DNA from: Niallia sp. Man26
GTDB lineage: Bacteria > Bacillota > Bacilli > Bacillales > Cytobacillaceae
DNA: 64,000 nucleotides
Assembly: GCF_022049065.2 (NCBI RefSeq)
Contig: NZ_CP095743.1
Span: 1,007,001-1,071,000, forward strand
Direction: 5' to 3'
Position numbers and translations under genes: made by a program. Of this stretch, positions 11,235-19,260 are shown one piece after another. Position 1 is the first letter of the stretch, and every line of letters starts with the position of its first letter. The notes beneath the pieces were generated by a model. The model made no database searches. It saw nothing but the letters and a program-made list of their open reading frames with translations, and had not been told where the DNA came from.

Positions 11235-12904
11235 TGATCATTATATTCAGTGCTATATCATTAATTACAGTCGGAATTTATGCTATTAATGGTATGAAAA
11301 ACATGGCTGACGGATCTGAAGAGATGTATAATGACCGCCTAATACCAAACACATGGGTGGCTAAAATAGTAAGCGACGATCAGGCGACAGATCGGTTTGT
11401 TTTAGAGCTGATGTTAAATGAGGATGACTCAAGAAATAGTCAGCTTAATGAAATGTACAAGAAAACAACTGACGAAATAGATCAGTATGTAAGCAAATTA
11501 GACCAGCTGGATTTGTCTTCAGAGGAACAGACAGCGCTTGATCAATATAAACTGTCACTGACTGAAATCAGTGAAACAACAAATGAAGCTTTAGCATTAG
11601 CATTGGACAATAAAAATGCAGAAGCATATCGTCTTTATTCTGAAGAAGTAATAAGAAAACGGGAAGAAATGACAGATTTGCTCGAATCATTACAAAAGGC
11701 AAATGAAGACCAGGCAAGTAAAATCGCACAGGAAAACAAAGATAATTACAGTACAACGCTTGTGCTTTCCATCAGCATTATTGCGGTATTTCTAGTGCTG
11801 TCTGTATTATTCGGTCTCTATATTTCACGGACAATCACAAATCCAATTAAAAAGCTAAAAGGTTTAATGGAAAGTGGAGAAAATGGCGATTTCTCTCAAA
11901 GATCTGACTATGCATCGAAGGATGAAGTAGGCTCTCTGTCTTTAAGCTTCAATAGTATGGCTGACGGAATCAAAGAGCTTGTGGAAACAATCGGTGAAAC
12001 ATCTCAAGCTCTCGCTTCCTCTTCTGAGGAATTAAGTGCAAGCTCAGAGGAAAGCAGCAAAGCGAGTGAGCATATCTCAGAGACGATTCAGGAGCTTGCA
12101 TCAAGCTCAGAGAATCAAATGAGATTAATGGCATCAAGCTCAGAGGGAATTAACAATGTAACGGCAAGCACGGAAAAAATCTCCGAAAACGCAGAAAAAG
12201 TAGCGCAAACAGCCTCCTCTACAGCTGAAGCGTCAAAAGAAGGGCTGCAAAACATTGAGGAAGTAACAGCTCAAATGAATTCGATTAATACAAATGTTGG
12301 GAACTTAGCTATGTCTATTGATACGTTGGAAGGACGTATTAAAGAAATCGGCGAAATCACAAAGGCAATTACGGACATCTCTTCACAGACAAACTTGCTT
12401 GCACTTAATGCAGCTATTGAAGCTGCAAGAGCAGGAGAGCAAGGCAAGGGCTTTGCTGTAGTAGCCGATGAAGTAAGAAAGCTGGCTGAACAGTCTGCCC
12501 AATCTGCAGAGCAGATCACAAGTCTTATCGGTCAAATTCAAGGGGATACAAGAGTTACGATTCAATCTATGTCAAGTGCAAAAAATGAAGTTGATTTAGG
12601 CTTAAACATTGTAAAAAATGCAGGAGAATCCTTCGGTAAAATAGAAGTGTCTGTTCTGGACTTAGTCAGCTTGTTTGAGAATGTGTTCATTTCATTGAAG
12701 GAATTGAAGGAGAATACAGAAGTTATTAATGTATCGGTAATGGAAGTAAACAGCATGGCAGGGGAAGCGGCAGCAAATACTGAAAATGTGTCCGCTGCGA
12801 CAGAAGAGCAAGTGGCGTCAATGGAAGAGATTGCAGCATCGTCGTCTTCTCTAGCAAATCTTGCCGAAAGCTTGCAAGAACTTATCCGGAAGTTTAAAGT
12901 GTAA
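11234..12904 (+). CDS. Methyl-accepting chemotaxis protein
   Basis: Transmembrane chemoreceptor, 556 residues as read. Helix 1 is at about residues 1-18, a four-helix-bundle-type extracellular sensor spans about 19-170, helix 2 is around residues 173-197, HAMP follows ([25 protein letters not shown] begins it), then the cytoplasmic signalling coiled coil. The hairpin tip that binds CheA/CheW is visible in [41 protein letters not shown]. The ligand is unknown. The ORF start lies immediately after an apparent frameshift: the natural start is probably the ATG at 11193, in another frame. If translation begins only at 11234 the protein lacks the basic N-terminus that normally precedes helix 1. Confidence 0.88.
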   Translation: MIIIFSAISLITVGIYAINGMKNMADGSEEMYNDRLIPNTWVAKIVSDDQATDRFVLELMLNEDDSRNSQLNEMYKKTTDEIDQYVSKLDQLDLSSEEQTALDQYKLSLTEISETTNEALALALDNKNAEAYRLYSEEVIRKREEMTDLLESLQKANEDQASKIAQENKDNYSTTLVLSISIIAVFLVLSVLFGLYISRTITNPIKKLKGLMESGENGDFSQRSDYASKDEVGSLSLSFNSMADGIKELVETIGETSQALASSSEELSASSEESSKASEHISETIQELASSSENQMRLMASSSEGINNVTASTEKISENAEKVAQTASSTAEASKEGLQNIEEVTAQMNSINTNVGNLAMSIDTLEGRIKEIGEITKAITDISSQTNLLALNAAIEAARAGEQGKGFAVVADEVRKLAEQSAQSAEQITSLIGQIQGDTRVTIQSMSSAKNEVDLGLNIVKNAGESFGKIEVSVLDLVSLFENVFISLKELKENTEVINVSVMEVNSMAGEAAANTENVSAATEEQVASMEEIAASSSSLANLAESLQELIRKFKV

Positions 12905-12918
12905 ATCACGTATCCCCT

Positions 12919-12957
12919 AAAAAGGCAAAGGCAGCAACGCTGCTTTGCCTTTTTTTA
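12919..12957 (+). terminator. Terminator after the chemoreceptor gene
   Basis: Stem of about 14 bp with one bulged G (AAAGGCAAAG-GCAGC pairing with GCTGC-TTTGCC) followed by seven T residues. Confidence 0.88.
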
Positions 12958-12977
12958 TGCGTCCATATTCAGGTCAA

Positions 12978-13325
12978 TTATACCTCTAGTATGGCAGCAT
13001 TCTCAAAACCAGTGTTTTTAATGATACGATTAAATTGCATTTTAAGCATGGGGCTTTTGTTAATAATGAGAATCATGCTTTTGCATCCTGTTTCCTGGTA
13101 AACACGGAAACAGCGCTCCATATATGGAATCATTGCCTGTGTCAGCACATCAATATCTAAACAGTTAATTCTTAATGTGTGCTCACAAGATGGGATGCAA
13201 TTTACCTGTAAAGCGTATTCAGCAAGAAACTCCTCTACCTTTTCAGGTGTAAAAGTCCCCGCAATAATCATATCAATTGATTTGGCTGAGGGATTCACTG
13301 TAATTTCAAATTTTCCACTGTTCAT
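12978..13325 (-). CDS. Small conserved-type hypothetical protein, 115 residues
   Basis: I do not recognise a firm family. The soluble 115-residue protein has alternating strands and helices (FEITVNPSAKSIDMIIAG, a helix TPEKVEEFLAEYA, ILIINKS, a C-terminal helix) that recall the STAS/SpoIIAA fold, but the conserved phospho-Ser motif is not clear. Three Cys residues occur in the middle. It is preceded on the minus strand by GGAG ten bases before the ATG and is convergent with the chemoreceptor gene. A real gene is likely; its function is unknown. Confidence 0.65.
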   Translation of the reverse strand: MNSGKFEITVNPSAKSIDMIIAGTFTPEKVEEFLAEYALQVNCIPSCEHTLRINCLDIDVLTQAMIPYMERCFRVYQETGCKSMILIINKSPMLKMQFNRIIKNTGFENAAILEV

Positions 13326-13498
13326 GTCCCTAGAATCTCCTTATTAGATGATGCAGCCTCCTCTTAAAACGAAGAAAGTTTTTATTTCTGTTCTCAATGA
13401 GCAAAAATTGACAGGTCTCATCAGTCTGTCGGATATAAACTAATTATAATAGCAGTGCAAGCTTGCTCTGCTACAATTTTAATTTAGGGGGCATATAA

Positions 13499-14521
13499 AT
13501 GACAACTTTCAAGGCTTATATTTGGCAGCTGAGAAAAAGTTCCTTTGAAATCGGTCAGGATTATGGAGTTTTCTTGAAGAAACAGCCAGATTTGCTGACT
13601 ATGTATAAACATGTAACAAAAGAAACGATTGATTGGCGCAATATGGAAGCCATCTATAGGGAACTTGCTCCACATCTTCTAGAGGAGCTTCAAGGTGTGG
13701 CAGAAAAGCTAGAAGTTAGCTATACATCGGCTGCAGCCTGTTTTAGCGGTTATGATGTCCCAAAGACAAAAGCAATGGGCTGTACAACGCTCATTGATAA
13801 TGGTGTTTATACAAGAAACTATGATTTTTCGCCCCTTTTATATGATGGCATTTTTTCCATGATTCAAACCAACAGTCAGTACGCTTCAGCGGGGTACAAT
13901 TTACAGCTGCTTGGAAGGCATGACGGCGTAAATGAAAAAGGGCTTGTAATTGGTTTGCATTTTGTCAGCAATGAAGGATATAGAAAAGGAGTTTCCCCAT
14001 GGGTAAGCTGCAGAATAGTGCTGGATAACTGTTCGACCGTGGAGGAGGCTGTCTGTTTATTAAAATTAATTCCTCATGCGGCTTGCTATAATTTCTCCAT
14101 TGGTGATGAAAAAGGAAATATGGCAACTGTGGAAACCTGTCCCGAAAAAGTTGAAGTTCTTTGGGGGAATGGCTCACTAGCATGTACAAATCACTTCAAG
14201 CATAAGAAGATGACCACAAAAAACCGTACAAATATAGCGGGATCGCTTCAAAGGCAGACTCATTTGGCGAAATTGATGGGAAGCAGCTGGAATCAGACTA
14301 AATTATTTGAGCATTTCAGTGAGGACACATCTCCGCTGTTTTTCACAGATTATCAGGACTTCTTCGGAACCATTCATACTTTCTCTTATGCTTTCGATCA
14401 AGGCTTAATTAAGACTGCTCTTGCTAAAAGCGCTCATCCGTTAGTACTTGATTTTAAAAAGTGGGTGGGGGGAGATGACATTGTTGAGTCAGTGCTGACA
14501 GGGGAAATCAACGAAGGTTAG
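13499..14521 (+). CDS. C45-family (acyl-CoA:6-APA acyltransferase-like) N-terminal nucleophile hydrolase
   Basis: A 340-residue protein resembling the C45 autoproteolytic acyltransferase/hydrolase family (relatives of isopenicillin N acyltransferase and acid ceramidase). The likely nucleophile Cys is in KAMGCTTL near residue 97, followed by the typical TRNYDFSP segment; cleavage before the Cys would expose it as the new N-terminus. NEKGLVIGLHFV and NFSIGDEKGNMATVE are further family-like segments. The AGGGGGC site precedes the ATG. No signal peptide. The substrate is unknown; removal of acyl chains from amides or tolerance of beta-lactams are possibilities only. The next gene, an efflux pump, is 125 bases downstream. 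Confidence 0.78.
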   Translation: MTTFKAYIWQLRKSSFEIGQDYGVFLKKQPDLLTMYKHVTKETIDWRNMEAIYRELAPHLLEELQGVAEKLEVSYTSAAACFSGYDVPKTKAMGCTTLIDNGVYTRNYDFSPLLYDGIFSMIQTNSQYASAGYNLQLLGRHDGVNEKGLVIGLHFVSNEGYRKGVSPWVSCRIVLDNCSTVEEAVCLLKLIPHAACYNFSIGDEKGNMATVETCPEKVEVLWGNGSLACTNHFKHKKMTTKNRTNIAGSLQRQTHLAKLMGSSWNQTKLFEHFSEDTSPLFFTDYQDFFGTIHTFSYAFDQGLIKTALAKSAHPLVLDFKKWVGGDDIVESVLTGEINEG

Positions 14522-14646
14522 CATAATCCTTAGTATATAGAAATATTTTATCTAAAAATAACGATTTCAGCTATTCAAAGGGAGGATATCAAGTTATGAT
14601 AGAAGCTAGCAAAAGTTAATTAAAAATATAGGAAGGTGGAAAGATT

Positions 14647-15861
14647 TTGTCCGATGTACTGGAAAGAAATAAAAGGCTGCGTTTAGCATTCCTGCTTGGT
14701 TCACTGGCTATTTTAGGTCCGCTTACGATCGATATGTACCTGCCATCCTTCCCGACCATTGTGAAGGATTACGGCACGACAGCCTCCCTAGTTCAGATTA
14801 GCTTGACTACCTGTCTGCTTGGCTTAGGAGCTGGCCAGCTAGTAATAGGGCCGATGAGTGATGTTATAGGACGGAGAAAACCTTTAGTCATTTTCCTGAT
14901 TGTTTACTTAATCGCTTCTGTCATTTGTTCTTTTGCCCCAAATATTTACTTCTTTATTGTAGCACGCTTTGTCCAAGGCTTTTCAGCAGCCGGCGGGATT
15001 GTTATCTCAAGGGCGATTGTCCGCGATGTATACAGCGGCAAGGAATTGACGAAATTCTTTGCGTTATTAATGCTTGTTAATAACTTGGGACCAATCTTAG
15101 CACCTGTCGCAGGAAGCACGATACTCAAGTTTGGCGATTGGAATGTTGTATTTCTTGTGCTTGCATGTGTAGGAGTAATCCTATCACTTACTGTTTCTTT
15201 GCGTCTTAAGGAAACATTGCCTCCTGAGAAACGAGTGCCGAGTAATATAGGGCAAATTTTGCGGAATTTCGGGACGCTTCTAAAGGATCGCCAATTCAGA
15301 GGATATGCACTTACACAAGGCTTTATTGTAGCAGGGATCTTTGCCTATGTTTCAGGGACACCGTTTGTTTATCAAAATATTTACGGCGTTTCGCCAACAA
15401 CATTCAGTCTGCTGTTTGGAATGAACGGAATTGCTTTAATGATTGGCTCCCAGCTTGTCGGAAGGTTTGCAGATACTGTTTCTGAGAGGACTTTCCTGCA
15501 AATTGGCCTCCTTATTGCCAATCTTTCAGGTATTACCTTATTCATTGCCCTGTTGCTTCATGCCCCATTGCTAGCCATTGTTATTCCCATTTTCTTTTTT
15601 GTGTCGTCCATTGGAATTATTTCAACAACATCTTTCTCATTAGCGATGGAAACACAAGGTCATATTGCAGGAAGTGCATCTGCATTGCTCGGTTTGCTTC
15701 CATTTATTTTAGGATCCATATCCGCGCCGCTAGTAGGTATTGCCGGCGAGCAAACAGCCCTTCCGATGGGTGTGATTATGTTTTTAGCGAGCTTTTTGGC
15801 GCTGCTGTCTTATTACGGCTTTGTAAGAAGGGGCAGCCGTGTGGTTGGCTCACCACAGTAA
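14647..15861 (+). CDS. Bcr/CflA-family multidrug efflux MFS transporter
   Basis: A 404-residue, 12-helix (drug:H+ antiporter-1) pump. The Bcr/CflA type is shown by LGPLTIDMYLPSFPTI in helix 1, GQLVIGPMSDVIGRRKPL in the helix 2-3 loop, and ARFVQGFSAAGGIVISRAIVRD with the antiporter motif near helix 4-5. The likely start is TTG at 14647, with AAGGTGG about eight bases upstream; an alternative start would remove the first helix. Substrates of relatives include bicyclomycin, sulfonamides and chloramphenicol, but the specificity cannot be read here. Followed by a terminator. Confidence 0.88.
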   Translation: MSDVLERNKRLRLAFLLGSLAILGPLTIDMYLPSFPTIVKDYGTTASLVQISLTTCLLGLGAGQLVIGPMSDVIGRRKPLVIFLIVYLIASVICSFAPNIYFFIVARFVQGFSAAGGIVISRAIVRDVYSGKELTKFFALLMLVNNLGPILAPVAGSTILKFGDWNVVFLVLACVGVILSLTVSLRLKETLPPEKRVPSNIGQILRNFGTLLKDRQFRGYALTQGFIVAGIFAYVSGTPFVYQNIYGVSPTTFSLLFGMNGIALMIGSQLVGRFADTVSERTFLQIGLLIANLSGITLFIALLLHAPLLAIVIPIFFFVSSIGIISTTSFSLAMETQGHIAGSASALLGLLPFILGSISAPLVGIAGEQTALPMGVIMFLASFLALLSYYGFVRRGSRVVGSPQ

Positions 15862-15882
15862 TTTGTACAGATGATAGATAAG

Positions 15883-15909
15883 CCGCTTCTTAAACAGAAG
15901 CGGTTTTTC
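15883..15909 (+). terminator. Terminator after the Bcr/CflA gene
   Basis: 8-bp stem (15883-15890 with 15896-15903) followed by five T residues. Confidence 0.85.
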
Positions 15910-15920
15910 GAATTAATTCT

Positions 15921-15975
15921 TTGACAATTGGAGAAAATAGGTTTATATTTGATGTATCAATTATTGACATGTCAA
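15921..15975 (+). promoter_or_regulatory. Promoter and operator-like dyad of the MarR gene
   Basis: TTGACA at 15921-15926 and TATATT at 15944-15949 with 17-base spacing. A perfect 12-base palindrome (TTGACATGTCAA, 15964-15975), flanked by CAATTA and TAATTG, follows between the start point and the ribosome binding site. This is the expected size and place for an autoregulatory MarR site. Confidence 0.65.
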
Positions 15976-15999
15976 CTAATTGTTTGGAAGGAGAATACC

Positions 16000-16434
16000 A
16001 TGAGTAATGATTGCCTCATACAGCTCCAGATTTTTTATCAGCTGCAAAAGCTGAATAATAATGTAAATACAAAGTTTGAGTCCTGTTTAGGCTCCAGTCC
16101 GACAAGGATTGAGATCTTGCATTGCCTCTATAATGCTGATGAGATAAGCCAGAGTGCCCTGCAGAAGGAAGTTAACATTGATAATGCAGCAGTTACAAGG
16201 CATTTAAAACAGCTTGAAGCAGCAGGACTAATATCGCGCCGTAAAAAAGCGGAGGATAACCGTGTCACGTTAGTTAGTTTAACAGAAGGCGGCCGGGAGG
16301 AAATTACCGTTTCCCTTCAGGCGAAAAAAAGCTTTATTGAACAGACGTTAAACGGTTTTAGTTCAAGCGAGCAGGAAACATTGCTTGATATGCTCTCCCG
16401 CTTGAGTAAAAATGTGTCTACGGTTGAAATATAA
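16000..16434 (+). CDS. MarR-family transcriptional regulator
   Basis: A 144-residue winged-helix regulator. The HTH is at about residues 45-70 (SQSALQKEVNIDNAAVTRHLKQLEAAG) and the wing follows (ISRRKKAEDNRVTLVSLTEGG). An open frame extends upstream to 15928, but that covers the promoter; AAGGAGAA at 15988-15995 fixes the ATG at 16000. A palindrome in its own promoter suggests autorepression. It probably controls the quinol-monooxygenase-like gene 90 bases downstream, and MarR/monooxygenase pairs usually answer to quinones or other electrophiles. That link is inference. Confidence 0.88.
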   Translation: MSNDCLIQLQIFYQLQKLNNNVNTKFESCLGSSPTRIEILHCLYNADEISQSALQKEVNIDNAAVTRHLKQLEAAGLISRRKKAEDNRVTLVSLTEGGREEITVSLQAKKSFIEQTLNGFSSSEQETLLDMLSRLSKNVSTVEI

Positions 16435-16453
16435 GATAGCTTAGATACAGTTT

Positions 16454-16500
16454 AAGTGCGGCTGCCTGCCTTAAGCAAGTCAGCTGCAGCCGCTTATTAT
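16454..16500 (+). terminator. GC-rich hairpin between the MarR and monooxygenase genes
   Basis: GCGGCTGC (16458-16465) pairs with GCAGCCGC (16486-16493), with flanking AAG/CTT, then TTATTAT. The T run is weak, so it may be a partial terminator that lowers expression of the downstream gene. Confidence 0.5.
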
Positions 16501-16524
16501 ACAAATTATAAGGAGGAAATAACT

Positions 16525-16821
16525 ATGTTCATTATTCACGCAAAAATGAAATTACAAGAAGGTAAAGAAGCAGCATTTTTAAATGAGGTACAAGCTTTAG
16601 TTAAAGCATCACAAGCAGAAGAAGGAAATGTTGCCTATAATCTTGTGAAAAGTGTAGAAGAAGAAAACACTTATTTAATGATTGAAGGCTGGAAAGACCA
16701 AGCTGCTATCGAAAGCCACAACAAAAGCAGCCATTTCCAAGGATTTGTTTCTAAAGCAGGCGAATATTTAGCTGCACCGCTTGAAGCAGAATTATACCAT
16801 GCAGAGAAAATCGAAAGATAA
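16525..16821 (+). CDS. Antibiotic biosynthesis monooxygenase (ABM) domain protein, putative quinol monooxygenase
   Basis: A 98-residue dimeric alpha+beta barrel protein of the ABM family (relatives: YgiN, YcnE, HmoB). The family pattern is visible: an initial strand FIIHAKMKLQEGKE, a helix containing EVQALVKASQAEEGNVAYNLVKS, then YLMIEGWKDQAAIESHNKSSHFQGFV. The HN-x-SSHF segment is the most typical. It probably protects against quinone stress. The AAGGAGGAAATAACT site decides the start at 16525, not the upstream in-frame codons. It is downstream of a MarR regulator, which fits. Confidence 0.88.
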   Translation: MFIIHAKMKLQEGKEAAFLNEVQALVKASQAEEGNVAYNLVKSVEEENTYLMIEGWKDQAAIESHNKSSHFQGFVSKAGEYLAAPLEAELYHAEKIER

Positions 16822-16830
16822 CAACATAAC

Positions 16831-16865
16831 AAAAAGGGCAGAGAATCCACTCTGCCCTTTTTATT
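16831..16865. terminator. Bidirectional terminator between the ABM and tautomerase genes
   Basis: 13-bp stem (16831-16843 with 16850-16862) with A and T tracts on both sides; serves both convergent genes. Confidence 0.9.
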
Positions 16866-17256
16866 ATGTCAACTTACCAGTCAAAAATTGTGCTTCTCCA
16901 AACCCAAAGCTCCAATCCTCATCATTGTTTATCGTAAAGGATACCATAACGTCATTTGGGGTAATCCCGCATTGGCGTTCAAGTTCATCTGTCAGGCTTT
17001 TATAAAATGTCTGTTTCTGATCAGGGGTGCGGTATCTGCTTGTCACACTTATTATGAGGACATTTTCACTTCTCGAAAAACCAAGCCCTGTATCCTCAAT
17101 GACCATTTCATATGATTTGTGCTGGGAAACAATCTGATATCTGTCTCTTTCTGGCACCTGAAATGCCTCTACCATGACACGGTGAGATACATCAAGTATT
17201 TTTTTGATTTCTGTCTCAGATCTTCCTTCATACATATCGAAGCGTATTAACGGCAT
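16864..17256 (-). CDS. Tautomerase-family protein (4-oxalocrotonate tautomerase superfamily)
   Basis: A 130-residue protein with the catalytic Pro directly after the initiator Met (MPLIRFDMYEGRSE), the hallmark of this superfamily once the Met is removed. At twice the length of classical 4-OT it is of the fused type, close to the YrdN/YusQ-like proteins of Bacillus as I recall. The second half keeps VLIISVTSRYRTPDQKQTFYKSL and GITPNDVMVSFTIN. The physiological substrate is unknown. Monocistronic, ending at the shared terminator. Confidence 0.85.
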   Translation of the reverse strand: MPLIRFDMYEGRSETEIKKILDVSHRVMVEAFQVPERDRYQIVSQHKSYEMVIEDTGLGFSRSENVLIISVTSRYRTPDQKQTFYKSLTDELERQCGITPNDVMVSFTINNDEDWSFGFGEAQFLTGKLT

Positions 17257-17420
17257 ATTATCCTCCCCAATGTTTATGATTTAATATACCATAATATTAT
17301 CATTAATTAACCAAGATGTCACCAAGATATTATCTTTTTTTCTGGAATAAGAATCGGGATATTTTTTTGAATATTTTTACCGGAAAAGACGCATCTTATC
17401 TTCGATAAGGAGGTGAAAAC

Positions 17421-18011
17421 ATGAAAAAACTAGTAATGGCGCTTCTGTGTTTATTTGCTGTTCCTACAATGGCTTTTGCTGATACATATACAGTCAAAAG
17501 CGGAGATTCTATGTGGAAAATAGCTGTTAAATATCAAATAGGCTTAAGGGAAATTATTGGGGCTAACCCTCAAATTAAAAACCCAAGCCTTATTTACCCT
17601 GGCCAAAGCTTAAACATTCCGAATATCGATTCTGTTAAAACAGTAGAACGTGAAGTAATTAGATTATGTAATATCGAAAGACAAAAAGCAGGCCTTGCTC
17701 CTTTAACAGAAAACTGGGAATTATCGAGAGTAGCAAGAGACAAGTCGATGGATATGGCACAAAAGAATTATTTCAGTCATACGAGTCCAACTTATGGATC
17801 ACCTTTTGACATGATGAAAGCATATGGAATCAGCTATAGATCAGCTGGTGAAAATATTGCTAAAGGACAGACAACGGCGCAGCAGGTCGTAAATTCCTGG
17901 ATGAATTCAAGCGGCCATAGAGCAAATATTTTAAGCAGCTCCTTCACTCAAATAGGTGTAGGTTACTATGCAACAGGACATCATTGGACTCAAATGTTCA
18001 TTTCTAAATAA
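17421..18011 (+). CDS. Secreted LysM plus CAP (SCP/PR-1) domain protein, YkwD-like
   Basis: A 196-residue exported protein. A signal peptide covers residues 1-20 (MKKLVMALLCLFAVPTMAFA). A LysM domain covers about 22-66 (YTVKSGDSMWKIA ... NPSLIYPGQSLNIP) and binds peptidoglycan. A CAP domain covers about 75-196, with ERQKAGLAPL, HTSPTYGSPFDMM, GENIAKGQ, HRANILSS and IGVGYYATGHHWTQMF carrying the His/Glu cleft residues. Such Bacillus proteins are wall- or spore-associated; the biochemical role of CAP domains in bacteria is not settled. AAGGAGGTG precedes the ATG. Confidence 0.9.
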   Translation: MKKLVMALLCLFAVPTMAFADTYTVKSGDSMWKIAVKYQIGLREIIGANPQIKNPSLIYPGQSLNIPNIDSVKTVEREVIRLCNIERQKAGLAPLTENWELSRVARDKSMDMAQKNYFSHTSPTYGSPFDMMKAYGISYRSAGENIAKGQTTAQQVVNSWMNSSGHRANILSSSFTQIGVGYYATGHHWTQMFISK

Positions 18012-18026
18012 GCCTTTGGTTATTGC

Positions 18027-18062
18027 CGCCAACTTACTAAAAATAGCAGGCGGCAATAATCC
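18027..18062 (+). other. Hairpin after the LysM-CAP gene
   Basis: TTATTGCCGCC pairs with GGCGGCAATAA across an 18-base loop. No clear T run follows (TCCCTCTT), so it is either a weak terminator or an mRNA-end stabiliser. Confidence 0.45.
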
Positions 18063-18075
18063 CTCTTATATCTAA

Positions 18076-18217
18076 TTAACGATTCCTCTGTTTAAATTGA
18101 AGAAAATTTCCAATAATGAATGGTGTCTCATCTTTTTGGCTTTCCGTCATATAAACGGTTAACGTATCTGTATTTTGGCTAGGTGAATAGTTGTGGTAAT
18201 GACCAACAATTTTTCTC
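18076..18217 (-). pseudogene. Possible remnant of a gene, 3' end only
   Basis: Between the CAP and CDF genes the minus strand holds an open stretch of about 47 codons ending in TAA at 18076-18078. It has a protein-like composition (GHYHNYSPSQNTDTLTVYM, then TPFIIGNFLQF). It has no start codon with a ribosome binding site, and a stop lies directly upstream in frame. It could be the tail of a decayed gene. The family is not recognised. Confidence 0.3.
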
Positions 18218-18281
18218 TAGACCCATAAGGTTCGCGTTTGTTAAGATACAAAGGTGATTTTTTTAGAGGGGAAGTATTGCT

Positions 18282-19166
18282 TTGTCGACAAGAGAACGAA
18301 TTGCGAAAAAAGTAGCTTGGATTAGCGTTATAAGCAATGTAATATTAACGATAGGAAAACTGGTAGTCGGCTGGGCGGCAAACAGTGACGCTGTGTTTGC
18401 AGATGGTATTCATTCAGCTGCAGATGTTTTTGCTTCTGTCATTGTATTGTTTGTTATTAAAATAGCAAACAAACCGGCAGATCTTGAACACCCATACGGA
18501 CATGGAAAAGCGGAAATCATTGTTTCTGGAATTGTTGGAATTGTTCTGTTTGCGGTGTCTTTATATGTTGTTTATGAAGCAATCATCGGCCTGTTTCACC
18601 CGATTACAGCTCCGAATATACTTGCTATGTGGATTGCCATTATTTCATATGGCGCAAAGGAATACTTATACAGGTACAGCATGAAAATTGCTAATGACCA
18701 AAAAAGTAAAGCAATCGAGGCAATCGCGTATGATCATAAAGCTGATATTGTTGCAAGTATTGCAGCAGCAGCTGGTGTTATTCTCTCCATTATAGGAGAT
18801 AAGTTCGACATCAAGCTTTTGCTGTTTGGCGATAAAGTTGCGAGTATTATTGTGGCATATTTGATTTTCAGAATATCGAGGGAAATGCTCAAAGAAGCTT
18901 TTGATATTCTGCTTGAGCGCAATATTGATTCTGCTATCTTAAGTGATTATGAGCAAATCATCTCTTCTTTTTCAGAGGTAAAAAGAATAGACCGGCTCAG
19001 AGCACGTGAACATGGTCATTATGTGCTTGTCGATTTGCGGATTTCTATCGATCATGACAAGACAATCAAGGAGGGGCATGATTTATCGAGAGAAATAAAG
19101 CAAAAGCTGATGAAAAAGCATGATAATATTGAAGAAGTGCTTATTCACTTAAATCCTTACTATTAA
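18282..19166 (+). CDS. Cation diffusion facilitator (CDF) family divalent metal transporter
   Basis: A 294-residue metal/H+ antiporter with six membrane helices and a C-terminal cytoplasmic domain. The helix 2 motif DGIHSAADVFAS and the helix 5 motif AYDHKADIVAS carry the metal-site residues (DxxxD and HxxxD patterns); PYGHGKAE is the family loop signature. Relatives export Zn, Fe, Mn or Co; the D/H set leans to Zn/Fe but does not prove it. The start is probably TTG at 18282, ten bases after GAGGGG. The start codon is followed by STRERIAKKVAWISVISN, the normal CDF N-terminus. Confidence 0.9.
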   Translation: MSTRERIAKKVAWISVISNVILTIGKLVVGWAANSDAVFADGIHSAADVFASVIVLFVIKIANKPADLEHPYGHGKAEIIVSGIVGIVLFAVSLYVVYEAIIGLFHPITAPNILAMWIAIISYGAKEYLYRYSMKIANDQKSKAIEAIAYDHKADIVASIAAAAGVILSIIGDKFDIKLLLFGDKVASIIVAYLIFRISREMLKEAFDILLERNIDSAILSDYEQIISSFSEVKRIDRLRAREHGHYVLVDLRISIDHDKTIKEGHDLSREIKQKLMKKHDNIEEVLIHLNPYY

Positions 19167-19210
19167 AACAGCCTGTGGACGCCTAAGTATGAAGGCGGCC
19201 ACAGGCTGTT
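19167..19210 (+). terminator. Hairpin after the CDF gene
   Basis: AACAGCCTGTGG (19167-19178) pairs with CCACAGGCTGTT (19199-19210), with an inner GCG/CGC-type extension. There is no T tract on the plus strand, so termination is uncertain. A TATAAT at 19215-19220 just after it may be the -10 of the ROK gene. Confidence 0.5.
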
Positions 19211-19260
19211 ATGGTATAATGAAGGATATATAGAAGGACTTTTAGATGGAGGATTTTTTT

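Noticed and set aside
13408..13450. Promoter of the C45-type gene from TTGACA at 13408 and TATAAT at 13445
   Set aside because: The two elements are 31 bases apart; nearer -10 candidates are poor, so no promoter is called.
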